Of a stretch of DNA of 64,000 nucleotides, positions 47,181 to 60,271 are shown piece by piece. A program made the translations under genes and the position numbers. The DNA lies in assembly GCA_004835665.1 (NCBI GenBank), contig RBKR01000019.1:1054001-1118000 (forward strand), written 5' to 3'. Origin of the DNA: Phoma sp. XZ068. Lineage: Eukaryota > Ascomycota > Dothideomycetes > Pleosporales > Didymellaceae. Every line of letters begins with the position of its first letter. The stretch's first letter is position 1. The notes under the pieces are model-generated. The model saw nothing but the letters and a program-made list of their open reading frames with translations. It did not search any database and was not told where the DNA came from.

Positions 47181-49631
47181 ATGTCTGAAGGCAACGTCAA
47201 GCCCCAGAACCCCGTTGTGGCCGAGGCCCACGAGGTCGACACTTTTCACGTCCCGAAAGCCTTCTTCGAGTGAGTCTGCGCTCTGTTTGACATGCTGCCC
47301 ACGGCTGCGGCATTCCCAAGCTTCGTTCGGTGGAGCGGGGTCACCCCGCCGAGCCGCCTCACACATCACGATCAGCAACAAAGAGCTCCAGAGCGGTTCG
47401 AATTGCAGATCAATTGCTAATATAGCTGCACAGGAAGCACCCACACAACAAGCCGCATCTTGCGAATCTCGAGGAGTACCAGAAGCTGTACAAGGAGTCC
47501 ATCACAGAGCCCAAGCAGTTCTGGGGCCGTCTGGCGCGCGAGCTGCTCACGTGGGAGCGCGACTTCCAAACAGTACATGCGGGTAGCTTTGAGAACGGCG
47601 ATAACGCGTGGTTTGTAGAGGGCAAGCTGAACGCGTCGTACAACTGCGTCGACCGCCATGCTTTCAAGGACCCCAACAAGCCCGCCATCATCTACGAGGC
47701 TGACGACGCTGGCGATGGCCGCATCATCACATATGGCGAGCTGCTCCGCGAGGTTTCCAAGCTCGCCTTCACCCTCAAGGAGATGGGTGTTAAGAAGGGT
47801 GACTCTGTTGCGCTGTACCTGCCTATGATTCCCGAGGCTGTCATCGCCTTTTTGGCTTGCACGCGTATTGGTGCCGTGCACTCTGTCATCTTTGCTGGAT
47901 TCTCGTCCGACTCGCTGCGCGACCGTATCAACGATGCGGAGTGCAAGGTTGTCATTACCACGGACGAAGGCAAGCGTGGCGGCAAAGTCATCGCGACCAA
48001 GAAGATTGTCGACGAGGCGCTTAAGCAGTGCCCTGGTATCAGTCACTGCCTCGTGTACAAGCGCACCGGTGCCGAGATCCCCTGGACAAAGGGTAGGGAT
48101 TGGTGGTGGCATGAGGAGGTTGAGAAGTACCCCAACTACATCGCGCCTGAGTCGATGAGCTCGGAGGACCCTCTCTTCCTGCTGTACACATCCGGCTCGA
48201 CAGGTAAGCCAAAGGGTGTTATGCACACAACGGCGGGTTACCTGCTTGGTGCCGCGGCAACGGGAAAGTACGTCTTCGATATCCACGACGGCGATACGTT
48301 CTTCTGCGGTGGTGATGTAGGTTGGATCACTGGCCACACATACGTCGTCTACGCGCCGCTACTGCTTGGTGTAGCCACCGTTGTCTTTGAGGGCACGCCT
48401 GCTTACCCCAACTTCTCGCGCTACTGGGATATCGTCGACAAGTACAAGGTCAGCCAGTTCTACGTTGCGCCTACCGCGCTGCGTCTGCTGAAGCGTGCGG
48501 GCGACGAGCACGTCAAGCACGAGATGAAGCACCTCCGTGTGCTGGGATCGGTCGGCGAGCCCATCGCCGCCGAGGTGTGGAAGTGGTACTTTGAAGTTGT
48601 CGGCAAGGAGCAGGCTCACGTTGTAGACGTACGTATACCGTGGTGACCAAGACGCGTGGTATATTAACGAGTATCAGACTTACTGGCAGACTGAGACCGG
48701 CTCTCACGTCATCACACCGCTCGGTGGTGTTACACCTACCAAGCCCGGCTCCGCCTCGCTGCCTTTCTTTGGTATCGAGCCTGCGATCATTGACCCCGTG
48801 TCCGGCGAGGAGATCCACGGCAACGATGTCGAGGGTGTGTTGGCCTTCAAGCAGCCGTGGCCTAGCATGGCCCGCACAGTCTGGGGAGCACACAAGCGGT
48901 ACATGGATACATACCTGAACGTGTACAAGGGCTACTACGTGAGTGCTGAGGTGTGAATAGTGGGGACTTTGCTAATATGGATAGTTCACTGGAGATGGTG
49001 CTGGACGTGACCACGAGGGCTACTACTGGATCCGAGGCCGTGTCGACGATGTAGTGAACGTATCAGGACACAGACTGTCGACTGCTGAAATCGAGGCAGC
49101 GCTCATCGAGCACCGTACGTTCCATACCCTTCACCTCAACACCACGCTAACACACGTAGACTCGGTCGCCGAGGCGGCAGTTGTTGGCATCCACGACGAA
49201 CTCACAGGCCAAGCAGTCAACGCCTTTGTCGCACTCAAGGACGGCACCGAATCAAGCGACCAGGTCAAGAAAGACCTCGTCCTGCAGGTGCGCAAGTCGA
49301 TCGGACCTTTTGCCGCGCCCAAGGCGATATTCGTCGTCCCCGACCTGCCCAAGACACGGTCTGGCAAGATTATGCGTCGCATCATGCGCAAGATCTTGGC
49401 TGGAGAGGAGGACCAGCTGGGCGACATTACAACGGTGAGTTTCTGCGCTTTCCCCGAGCTTGCCTCTGCAGCGTGTATTTGCGTTGGAGATGTTTTCTCC
49501 CAAGGCGCGAATGGTGTGGATGACGCGTTCGCACGAGTTGGGACATTGGCTAACGGGATTCGGCACAGCTTTCGGATCCGTCGGTGGTTGACAAGATCAT
49601 CGACATTGTGCACCAGTCCAAGAAGAAATAG
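47181..49631 (+). CDS. facA: Acetyl-CoA synthetase (acetate-CoA ligase, AMP-forming)
   Basis: Predicted 670-residue adenylate-forming enzyme making acetyl-CoA from acetate, ATP and CoA, needed for growth on acetate or ethanol and for nucleocytosolic acetyl-CoA. Exons 47181-47269, 47434-48628, 48678-48938, 48985-49114, 49160-49434 and 49569-49631; introns of 164, 49, 46, 45 and 134 bp, phases all consistent. Signatures: P-loop YTSGSTGKPKGVMH (about residue 280), TYWQTETGSH, the GYYFTGDGAGRDHEGYYWIRGRVDD hinge region (split by an intron) and the C-terminal catalytic and acetylatable lysine of TRSGK at about residue 628. N-terminus and length match fungal FacA/Acs. Even codon use and strong splice sites suggest good expression. 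Confidence 0.96.
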
Positions 49632-50201
49632 GTGTGGTGGATGGCTTGGCGCTGGGGTGCGTGATTGGACGGGAGGGCGGGTGTTGCGTGGTGGCGGTGC
49701 CAGGATGAGACGTCTGACAGACGTCGCTTATGTTGTGTTGTGCTGTGGTTTCCGTGTCGACGCAGTTTATACCATGATGAAGTGCATTTTCTCCTTGAAC
49801 ACGAACATGTTCTTTACGAAGACAATTTCTCCTGCTGCCGACTTCCGTGCGGACGAGCACAGGAGCAGCGGACACTCGTATTGCCCCATATGCACGCCGC
49901 TGACTGACATTTCAAGTCTAAAACTGCTAGTGTGTTAACTCCGCTGAACCTATGCACTGCCAAGGCCAAGTCGCTGCACCGCCCCTTCGAACGCTGACGA
50001 CGGACGACAGCCGCCATCGCACCCTCTCTTTGCTTAGTTTGCTTCTCTCTTCTTGTTTATACCCCACCTATGTCGTTCACTTGCGCTGTTGCAACATAGA
50101 ATTCCCGCCTGCAGTGCATCGCGTGCTGCCTCCCGCCTGTCTGAGCCCCTGTACTCCCGGGCCGCGCCACAGCCTCACGCAGAGGACTGCCTCCCCAGAG
50201 C
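49632..50201. other. Intergenic, promoter side of the ADAM protease
   Basis: About 570 bp, with a pyrimidine-rich tract near 50025-50060 as often seen in fungal promoters. No gene supported. Confidence 0.45.
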
Positions 50202-52679
50202 ATGCACATCCTCAGCGCCCTCGCCTCGCTGCTCGCCCTCGCCACACCGCACCTCGCCGCCGCCGAGTCGTCGCACCGCGCCCCGCTGCGGGCGATACAG
50301 TTTGCCCGGAATGTCGACATCCTCACCCCCAACCACCGCGTAACCGCCGTATCGACCTTTGACGTCGCCTTCGACGTCGGCACGCAGCGCGTCCGCCTAA
50401 GCCTCGAGCCGAACCACGACATCTTCGTCGACGGCGGCCGCATCACGCACCTCGCCGCCGACGGCAGCGTTGCGCGCCACGAGCCGATAGACCGGCTGCA
50501 GCACAAGGTGTTCAAGGGCACCGCCTGGGCGAAGCGGGGGAGTCGCTGGGACAATGTCGGCTGGGCGCGTGTCGGCATACGGCGCGACGGCGTCGACCCG
50601 CTGTTCGAGGGCACCTTTACGCTGAACCACGACCACCACCACATCAAGCTGGCGAGCAGCTACCGCGCAACGCGGCTGGCAGAGGACCCGGAGGTCGACG
50701 AGGCGGACGAGAGCATGGTCGTGTTTCGAGATAGTGACATGGGCATGGCGCCGCACGAGGACCACGCTGAGCTGCGGAAGCGCGCTGGTGTAAACGGCCA
50801 GGCGTGCGGGAGCGACCTCCTCGGCTTCAACATGCAGGCCGACCACCCGGTGTATGCGGGCATGCGCGCGCGGGATATGACGAGCCGCGCCTCGATACCG
50901 ATCGAACGCCTGTTTGGCAGGCAGATTGACGGCCAGCCCGGCAGCGGCGGCGCGGGCGTCAACCTGGTCAGCACCATTGGCAGCACCCAGGGCTGCCCGA
51001 CGACGCGCAAGGTTGCGCTGGTGGGTGTGGCCGCCGACTGCACGTACATCCAGTCTTTCAACCGGGACCGCAACCAGACACAGCAGAACATCATCCAGCA
51101 GATCAACGCCGCCTCGGAGCTGTTCGAGAGCACCTTCCAGATCTCCCTCGGCCTGGCCAACGTCATCATCACCGACCCCGACTGCCCGGCCACCCAGCAG
51201 CAGTCGACGCCCTGGAACCAAGGCTGCAGCGACGGCATCAACATCCAAAACCGCCTCAACCTCTTCTCCGGCTGGCGCGGCCAGCAAAAGGACAACTACT
51301 CGCACTGGACGCTGCTGACGACGTGCAACACCGGCTCTGCTGTCGGTCTCGCCTGGCTCGGACAGGCCTGCGTGCAGGGCTCGCAGGCCAACTCCGGCAG
51401 CTCCAGCGAGACCGTCGCCGGCGCCAACGTTGTTGTGCGAACGTCCACCGAATGGCAGGTCATTGCCCACGAGACCGGCCACACATACGGCGCCGTCCAC
51501 GACTGCACGTCGTCTGCGTGTGCCGATGCGAACACCGTCAACTCGCAGCAGTGCTGTCCGCTGAGCAGTAGCAAGTGCGACGCCGGCGAGCAGTTCATCA
51601 TGAACCCTTCCACCGCACAGGGCATCACCAAGTTCTCCCCGTGCTCTATTGGAAACATCTGCTCCGCCCTCCAACGCAACAGCGTCGAGCAGTCCTGCCT
51701 CACCAACAACCGCGGCATCACCACTATTGGTAACCCGGTGTGTGGTAATGGCATCGTCGAAGCGGGCGAGGACTGCGACTGTGGCGGCACCAACCAGTGC
51801 GGCAACAACAACTGCTGCGACGCGTCGACGTGCAAGTTCAAGAACAACGCCGTCTGCGACGACAGCAACGAAGACTGCTGCAAGGACTGCCAATTCGCCT
51901 CCTCCACCACCGTCTGCCGCGCTTCCCAGGGCCCATGTGATCCCCAAGAAACATGCAACGGCACCTCCCCCTACTGTCCAGAAGACAAGTGGGAGGAGTC
52001 AGGCAAGAGCTGCGGAAGTGGTCTGCAGTGCGCAAGTGGACAGTGCACGTCGCGCGACCAGCAGTGCAAGACGCTGATGGGGAGTTATACCCAGGGCAAC
52101 GAGACGTACGCGTGTGACTCGCGGAGCTGCACGCTATCGTGTGGGTCGCCTGAGTTTGGGCGTGGAGTATGTTACGGCCTGCAGCAGAATTTCCTGGACG
52201 GCACGGTTTGCAGCGGCGGGCATTGTCAGAATGTAAGTCATCATCCATACCACTCATCATAAGCATTGTATACTAATGATATTTTCCAGGGTCGATGCGA
52301 CGGCAACGTCGGCAACGAAATCAAATCCTGGATTGACGAACACCTCACCCTCGTCATCGGTCTCGCCGCCGGTCTGGGCGGCGCTCTCATCCTCTGCATC
52401 CTCTGCTGCTGCTGGCGCTCGTACCGCCGCCGCCGCAGCCGCGCCAAGTACGCTGCTAACGCCGCTGCCTTCCGCGGGCCGGTGCCGGGTCAGTCCGGCG
52501 GGAGAAGACGTCCTCCGCCGCCACCGCCGCCCATGCAGCAGCAGGGTGGGTGGGCGCCGCAGCACGGTGGTGGGTTCGCAGGGCAGCAGCAGCAGCCGCC
52601 GCCGTATGGGTGGCAGGGGAACGCGGGGATACCGCAGCCTCCGCCCCTGCAGCATAGGGGTTCTATGCGGTATGCGTAG
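50202..52679 (+). CDS. ADAM-type membrane metalloprotease with disintegrin domain
   Basis: Predicted 806-residue type I membrane protease. Exons 50202-52232 and 52290-52679; 57-bp intron with CTAAT branch site, phase 0. A signal peptide (about residues 1-20) precedes a prodomain, then the reprolysin catalytic domain with the zinc motif HETGHTYGAVHD at about residues 423-434. A Cys-rich disintegrin domain starts at about NPVCGNGIVEAGEDCDCG and contains the tightly spaced CDCGG and NNCCDAS patterns, followed by an ADAM-like Cys-rich stretch. The second exon supplies a transmembrane helix (about 696-719) and a cytosolic tail rich in Pro, Gln and Gly. Such ADAM proteases are scarce but known in ascomycetes (Aspergillus AdmA/AdmB type). 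Substrate unknown. Confidence 0.92.
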
Positions 52680-54290
52680 TTTTTCTTTGCTTTGTTTTTT
52701 ATTTGTGAAGAGGACACTCTTTTAGCGGTGCGATGGCATGTGTTGCGTTGCTAGTGTTGTGCATTTCTGGCGTTTTTCTTTGGGTTGGTTTTGGTTGTAG
52801 ACAAGAGGAAGTCTGCATGGGTCTGTCTTCTTGCTGCTGGGTTTGGATTTCATAAGATGGGCTGGAAGAAAGGGATGGGATGGGGATTAGCTAAGTGTTG
52901 TACGGTGTGAACTAGTGGTGGGTGTGAGGTAGTCTTCACTAGCCTGCTAGGGTGTAGTGTGTAGAAGTATATATTTAATCTACACATACACCCTACTTAC
53001 TCTTACTCTATACTATCATCTTCTTCTTCTTCTTCTTCTTCTTCTTTCGCCGAGGACAAGGAAACGTTTTTCCGCAAACATTTTAGCGCCAATATCTGCA
53101 CCACAACCACCCATATCCTTCACATACGACCATAGGACGTTGAAAACAAGGCTTCCCGTTCGCTCAGCCCTATTTAAGCAACGTACCGGCGGATTAGTAG
53201 TTAGGTGGGTGACCACTAGCGAATACCCGCTGTTGTATGTTTTTTGCTCCTGTGATTGTTTAGTAAGACTTATGAAGCTGCGGGGACGAGGGGGTTTTGT
53301 TACTGAACTGAACTTTTTTTCTTGAAACTGCATTGACTACGCCAAGAGACCTGGCGATCAATCAATGCGATCGGAGCGTGTCCAGTGGCATTTGACAGTA
53401 GCTTGTTCCGTGCTTTGACCGTCTTCATTGGTCAGTCCAAAACTTTGTTGATCGACATGCTGCTCCCTGAGCACATTGATAGTTTTCCATAATGGTGTCT
53501 CCGCTTTTGAGCCAGTTTCTCGGGTCGGTCTTGCGTCGGTCCCTTCGATCAGCCGGTTGGTTAGAATCTATGTTCGCGTTGTGGAGAATACCATGCAATG
53601 AGTAGCAAACGTCAGATCAAAGACTGTGCCGGGCCGTCTCTTTTACGCTTCGCTGCACCGCAAGCTCAATATACCACAGCGGCATGGCGATGAATATCGA
53701 GCACCGACGTGTGGTAGAAGTCCAACGGGGCGTCGCGGAAGGTATAGCACGGCGCGAGCACGCAAGCAGAGAGTAGGACCGGCAGGATGAGCAGCACCCC
53801 GTGCCCAGCGATGTGATAAGACGCTGTAAAACTGAATGTCAGGAACCATGGCTCTGCGATTTGCCTGTTGCTAAGCTGCCGCACTGCGAACCCTGAAACA
53901 ACAATTCGCCCCCACATGAGACGACACAGCTCATTCTGCCGTTCCCTCTTTGGCCAACCCGCAGGCTGAAAGATCGAGGCATTTCGCCGGTTACCTGAGA
54001 TTCGGGGCTGACCTTCTGTAGCTTGCTGTCGCCTGCAATGTTTTGAATCCATGCGCCAATGTGGCACGGATGCGGAGGCGCGTACTGACACTGACACCTC
54101 GATAGCATACTTTACGCAGCGACATCTGCGAACGAATGAATCTCATGTTCAGATCTATTCTTCCTCGCAAATTTGTACCGTTGCAGAGTGTAATTGTTGA
54201 TATCGAAGTAGCTTCAAGGTACCACGTGTTTGAGTTTTGCAGGAGAATCTCACCCACATTCACTTTCCACATTATTGTGCCGGACATATA
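52680..54290. other. Intergenic region of about 1.6 kb
   Basis: Contains a CTT microsatellite at 53020-53046. Open frames at 52957-53325 and its mirror on the other strand arise from that repeat. No gene supported between 53350 and 54290. Confidence 0.4.
53020..53046. repeat. (CTT)9 microsatellite
   Basis: Nine perfect CTT units, downstream of the ADAM gene. It produces an artificial poly-Leu frame and, on the minus strand, a poly-Arg frame. Confidence 0.9.
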
Positions 54291-57200
54291 ATGGAAGTTC
54301 AGGCTCCTGGCGAGTTTGGCAGACTATACGATGTCTACACAGAGCTCGGAACGCGTGAGCCTTCCACTTTGGAGCAAGCGCGAGCCGTCATCGAGAACAT
54401 ACGGGCAGAAAAAGGGCATCTAGACGAGGATGCCTTGCGAGAACTGGATACAATCTCCCCAAGGAATCGGGAGAAATTTCTCAGGATCGTGCAGCTCAAG
54501 CAAGAATCTGAGGCGGCATACACCACGAGGTAAACGACTTGAAAGAAAGATGTAACCAAGCATATCTGACAGATTGCAGTATTTCGGAGCAGCTGTACTC
54601 GTCCAAGTACCGCTTCCTATACGAATTAGTCCAGAATGCGGATGATTCCTCATACCGCGCGGCAGCACAGCGTAGAGTGGCACCATACTTGCGACTCGAC
54701 ATTACTCCAGACAGGATCATCGTTGAAACAAACGAAGACGGCTTCACGAGGGCAAACGTGGAGGCCATTTGTGCGACTGGAAAGAGCTCAAAGAAAGCCT
54801 CTCAAAACGACGATCACATTGGCGAAAAAGGCTTCGGCTTCAAAGCGGTATTTTCTATTGCTGAAGAAGTCCACATCCAGTCAGGGCTTTGGTCTTTTGG
54901 ATTCAAGCATCGCAAAGGGCAGCGTGGATTAGGCATGGTCACACCTTTAGACATTCCGCCAGAACCTCTGCCCGGCAACGCAACGACAAGAATAACGCTG
55001 CGATACTCCAGCCAAGCTAAAAAGCAGTATTCGAGATTACTTGGGGCGGTCAGGGATCTACCCCATACCATGATCATGTTCCTCCAACGACTCCGAACAT
55101 TCCACATTGCCATTACAACTTCTGACGGTCAATGCGAGAGATCTTCCACAAGCAGGAGATACAACTCATCAAAGTCACGATGCACCATCACTAAAAGCCA
55201 CGGCAGGAGCCACGCAACGGAAATGGAAACATGGACATATTTGCTGTTCAGTAAAACCGAGATAGACCTACCGGAAGATGAGCGTCGCAAGAACCGCACA
55301 GAAGCGAAGATCGAGCTCGCCTTCCCCATAGATTCACTCACGGAACAACCCAAGGTTTCGGATATGGGTCAGCACGTCTTTGCATACCTTCCGTTGCAGA
55401 GACTGTCAAAAATACCGGTTAGTGAGAGAAAATGTTGATTAACCAGGGCTAACAGTCGTTTGCCCAGTTCCTCATCCAATCAGACTTTATCACAGCGGCG
55501 AACCGGGAGAATGTGGCCGACTGTTCTTGGAACGATGCAATCTACGAGGGTGTCGCGGACGTCTTTGTGAGCGCAGTCACTGGAACTTTTGCGCAGCCTG
55601 ACCATCCATTGCGGTACTCCTGGCTTGATTACCTGCCTATGCAATCGATGGACCCCCCATGGAAAGAGCTGACTTCTACAATCCAAGAGTCAATCACGGG
55701 CTCACTCAGGATCGCGCCTGTCATCCAGTCTCGAGAGCGAAGACAGTTCAAGGAGCCTGAAAATTTTCGACATCTGGTCGATGCTACAATGCACAATAAT
55801 GAGCCTCTTCTGCCCGACCTTGCAGACGAGATATACATGGCCGATGAATACGATGATCGACATAGAGAATGCCTCAGTGCACTGGGCGTCGTTAACATGA
55901 CCTGGACAGATATCATTTGCCTGCTGAAAGCTGACATTGTGAGACTGTCATCGAGGCTCAAGAGCAAGCCATCAACAGACTTATGGCACGAGACCTTTTC
56001 CAATCTACTAATCGAGCCCTTCACAGCCCCTTCTTTGTCGCACCTCCAGCGCCAACTTAAGCCACTGGCGCTGCTTCCGTTATCAGACTCACGTGCGTGG
56101 ACCGGTGCTCCAGGAGTGAGTGTGGGTGGCCCCCGGAAGATTTATTTCGCCTGCGTTGGTAAAACGCCAATACCGAAGTCTTTGCCATTGAGTGTTCTTG
56201 ACACAGTTGCATCTACCAATCCAAAGCGTAGAGCCTTCGCTGAGGCGATGGGAGTCGAGAAATGTCCAAAAGCCACTGTGTATGCAGAAATTAGGAAGCG
56301 ACATTGCCAGACGGTACCCGTGATCGAAAATGATCAGTTCATATTTCTGTACCACCAGCAATGCAATGTCGACGACATCAAGACATGGGTGAAAGTGCCC
56401 TTAACCACGGGTGGTACAGCGAGAGCCAGATACACCAATCTTTATTTCGCTTCAGATGGGGAATTCGACATGTTTACGCTTCTTCCAAATCAGAATGCGA
56501 CTGCGAAGTTCTTGGCATCATCTCTTCTCAACGCGCAGTCGCCTGATACTCTAGTCAACAACGAGGACTGGAGAACATGGCTCGCTCGTGTGACAGGCGC
56601 ATGGTTCATTCCACCGCTAGTGGAAGAGGGGACTGGTGATGATTCGAGCATCTCTATACACCTGTCGCAAGAAGCTAGAGACGTCGTCGCCAAACACAAT
56701 CCACGAAAGTTTCTGGGGATGCTCAGGGCACATTGGAATGAGTATGAAGAGGATTCTGACTTCTTCGAAGAAGAGTTGAAAAATTGTAAGGTGCACTGCA
56801 GATCCGGCAACTTAGTTCGACTGTGCACCACATACCTACCAACGAAAGTGGTCATTGAGACGATCAACGATCTCGGTATCTCTGAAAGCGCTATGCCTTT
56901 GCTCAGCGTGTCTGATGGCACATTGGACGAGTTCACCTACCGGTCTTGGAGGTTCCTGGAAGAATTTGGCGCCAGCTCAAAGCCAGACATGAACTTCTAT
57001 GTTCTAGCCTTACGAGCGGTTGCTTCAAGTTCTACTGAGACTGACTCCCGCATCGTTACGCTTATCTACACACGCATGGCTGAGATGGCTACAGTACAGC
57101 ACCACGAGAGACTTCGGTAAGATTTTGAGAATCTATACACTCCATTGCTTTTGCTGAGTGAATAACAGCGATGTTTTCAACGACACTAATCGTCCGACAA

Positions 57201-59858
57201 TCTGGGATAAGCATTGCAGCTCATGGACAGTCCGCAGTAAGTGTATAACAGATGGTCCAGACTTTATAACCTCTCAATCCGTCTTGAATCGCTCGTATCG
57301 AGATAACAGCCTCTTGCGTGGGTTTTTCATGACAGTGCTTGGCATCATGACGTGGACGGTGCAAGATGTTATTCGAGAGCTCGAAATGCGACAGGCTCGT
57401 CCCCATGCCTCCACGAGGATTGCAGAGTCCCGGGAGATCTACGAATTCATACTGGAAAAAGTTGGCAGTGACACTGAATGGGAAGTGATTAAGTAAGTCA
57501 ACTTTCACCTCGTCTTCCGCAACTTTCATATTTAGTCGGTGAAAAGACGACATGACTTAGCACGTCCCGCAGTGCTCCTCTCGTAGCCTGCATTAGCTCG
57601 AGAAGTTCGACGTAATATTCTTTTCTTCTGAGGAACTACCTGCTTATATCTATTCCTAGGACTGCATTCTCTGAGAAAAGGCTTGTGCTCGGCGAAAACG
57701 GTGACTGGCACGCATTGCGCACCTGCCTCTGGAGAAGTCCTTTCGCGCTTGGCGGCTTCCAAGATCTCGCAACGATATACCCCAATCTGGAAACATTGTT
57801 CGTCCGCAGACTGGGCGTCAAAAAAGCTAGCCCAAGCATGCTTATCAATGAGGTCAAGCGTATGGCAGAAGAGTCGGAACCGCGCGTTGACGATATTCGC
57901 GCTCGCCTGGTTGAGATTGGCACTATGCTTACCAAGATGCCCATTAATGACAGTGTGTCTCGTGCCCTGGAAAATCTCCAGACAGTCGCCTTCTTACCAA
58001 AGAAACAGAGTGGAAGTCCTTCGATGCTGGTAGGGGTGAAAGCGGATTTCGCTATTTCCGATCATGCACGATACGGTGAGGCATTCGCCGCGGAGGATAT
58101 CTTGCTTGATTTCAAGATACGCGAGGCGCAGATAATGCATACTATGTTTCGACACTTGAAACTGACGCACCGGTACCTCTCGACAGAAGTCAAGGAGGTA
58201 TCAGTGGTTGGTAATGGAGCGTCCGAAGACGAAGAGCTGTCAAAACAGTTGAGGTCGAAAGCATACGGCTTGTACTGGTGCGTATATTTCTACTTTTCGA
58301 GACTTCGATCAAGCCAAAGCTTCTCAGATTGTTGGCGTATTTTGACACTGAATCAAGCCTAAGCTGCTTGCCCGCATTTCTCGTTTGGTCGCTACTATAC
58401 ACGACCGAGTACATTGATCTCAATCAGTATTATATGCACTGACAAGGACTAGTTGCGCTGCAAAGTACAAAAGCAGTAAGGCCCTGCAGGAACAATGCTC
58501 ACTGTATACACAATTGTCTGCACTAGTTGTTTCCACCTCCAGCGATATATCAACCAACCTGGTTATATCTCTACCTTCTGAGTCGATCAGCGTTCGAAGC
58601 AACAGGTCCTTTATCCACCATGAAATCCTTGACGAAAAAATCACAATCTATGTGCCGGACGATCAACGCGAACGCCGGTCCTGTTATCGATCGCAGCTAC
58701 CAAAATTGCTGGCAAGCATATTGAGCGTTGGTGAAGCTGCTATTTTCGACATCTCTTGTATCGTCTCAGCTAGCCTGCGAGACCTTGATGATGTTCTCGA
58801 GGAGCAGGACATTGCGGAGGTTGAGTGGATTCCAAAGCCAGCCCATGAGATACAGGAAGAGATACTGGAAGAACTGGAAGAGGTTGAGCGACCGGGCACT
58901 AATATTGCATTGGTCGATGTTCGCGAAGCGCGACCTCTACCAGTCCCATTTGACATCATTACACCCGATTCGTCGCCTTCACGCCAAAGACATACACGAT
59001 CGGATGCTAGCCCACCTGCAATTGCTTCGAACGTGAGGCTATTAGAATTCTCCGAGTTGGTCGAGCAGGTTGTCAGGGTTGCTCGACGGGTCGTCCACAG
59101 ATACAGGAATCCGCAGGGTCCGGCTACTCAAGTTGGAGATGACAGCCAACTGCTTCGTTATTTCGACCATCTGACCACTTTTGGAAGCCGTGAGACCGAC
59201 TCTTCCCATAATCGAAAGATCGGCGCTGTTGGAGAGGGCTATGTAAGTCAACCATTTCACGCAGCAAAATCCAGACTAACCCTCCATCCAGGTCTTTACG
59301 CTCCTCTCAGCCCTCAACCTCCCTAACTTCAACGAAACCAATTGGCCGAGCACAATACGAAGCGAACTTGCAGGCCGTTTTGGTTTCGAAGATCTGGCAG
59401 CATGGCATGGACACGAGACTTCTGATCTCGTGTACAAGGATGATAATGGTGCTTTCACTCAATTTCTACGCGACAACTGCGTAGAAAGCTTTACACCTTA
59501 TATTTTCGAAACACGAAATATGCGAACGTCGCCGGTTGAGTACTACCTTGAAGTCAAGAGCACAACGGGTCGATGTGGAACGAGGTTCTATATGAGCGGG
59601 AAACAATATGAAAGGGTATGTCAACTTAGGCGCGTGGATCTGCGCGTGATTAGAATGGAGAATCATGCTAATCCAAGATATTAGATGGAGAGTATGGCCT
59701 TGGGTTTGCTCAAGCCTAGTAACAAGGTATATGTCATCTTGCGTGTGTACGACATGCTCACGCCGAATGTTGGGTTGGAAATTTTTGTGGATCCGCTTAG
59801 ATTCAAGGGCACGAAATTGGAGTTCGAGACGGAGCAGTGGTATGTGAGTACGAAATAA
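54291..59858 (+). CDS. GHKL/sacsin-like ATPase fused to C-terminal NOV_C (DUF3883) domain
   Basis: Predicted 1651-residue protein. Exons 54291-54529, 54580-55417, 55468-57116, 57169-57492, 57660-58277, 58453-59242, 59292-59615 and 59685-59858; phases agree throughout. The N-terminal ATPase has the Bergerat/N-box FLYELVQNADDSS (about 92-104), a G1-like NEDGFTRANVEAICATGKS (about 131-149) and G2 HIGEKGFGFKAVF (about 159-171), as in Hsp90/sacsin-type and NO VEIN proteins. A long alpha/beta middle has no recognised domain; about 1290-1420 are acidic and helical. The C-terminal NOV_C block has GAVGEGYVFTLLSAL and LEVKSTTG (Glu1573, Lys1575), MSGKQYER and a closing FVDPLRFKG, matching a PD-(D/E)XK-type fold. 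Introns of 167 and 175 bp (57493-57659, 58278-58452) are less certain; the latter gives an adjacent Cys-Cys at the join. I predict an ATP-driven nucleic-acid- or protein-processing enzyme; function unknown. Confidence 0.85.
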
Positions 59859-60271
59859 TTATTTTCGTTGGGCTGGTCCCCACATAGTGCATACACATGA
59901 TCCCGGCGCCATGCAACCTGTAAACAGACGCCGCCTTGCTCACTCTCGCAAGTCACGAGTGTCCATTAACGTTAGGAACAAACCTTACCTGCACCTTAGG
60001 GACCAGCAGTCAGAGATTAAGGCCCCGATACCGAGTTTAAGCTCGAGGCTGTTGCTTGGTTGACCAGATGTACATATTTGTCACAGCTAGGACATGAAGT
60101 TAGTAGCTAGTGGTTTGCTGGAAATCTTGATTATCAGAACCATATTGGGTCGAAATCCGCCCAGCACGCGGTTCTGACTTCTCTCTATCAATCATCTCAG
60201 GACATGCACAAGAAGATTGGGAGAAGAATTGGAGATTGAGGAAATCAAGTCTGAGCTCACTATGATTCGGT
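59859..60271. other. Intergenic, no gene seen
   Basis: Between the ATPase stop and the degenerate minus-strand gene. No features recognised. Confidence 0.4.

Noticed and set aside
47394..47410. GGTTCGAATTG resembling a tRNA B box
   Set aside because: No matching A box or cloverleaf upstream; it lies in intron 1 of the acetyl-CoA synthetase gene.
46728..47444. 238-residue antisense frame over the acetyl-CoA synthetase start
   Set aside because: Overlaps the promoter and first exon and intron; no family features.
47417..48337. 306-residue open frame antisense to acetyl-CoA synthetase
   Set aside because: Lies wholly inside a conserved coding exon; shadow frame.
50397..51947. 516-residue open frame antisense to the ADAM protease
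   Set aside because: A mirror of the G+C-rich codon use on the plus strand; Ala/Val/Arg-rich with no motifs.
53016..53333. Minus-strand frame ending in poly-Arg
   Set aside because: Caused by the CTT microsatellite.
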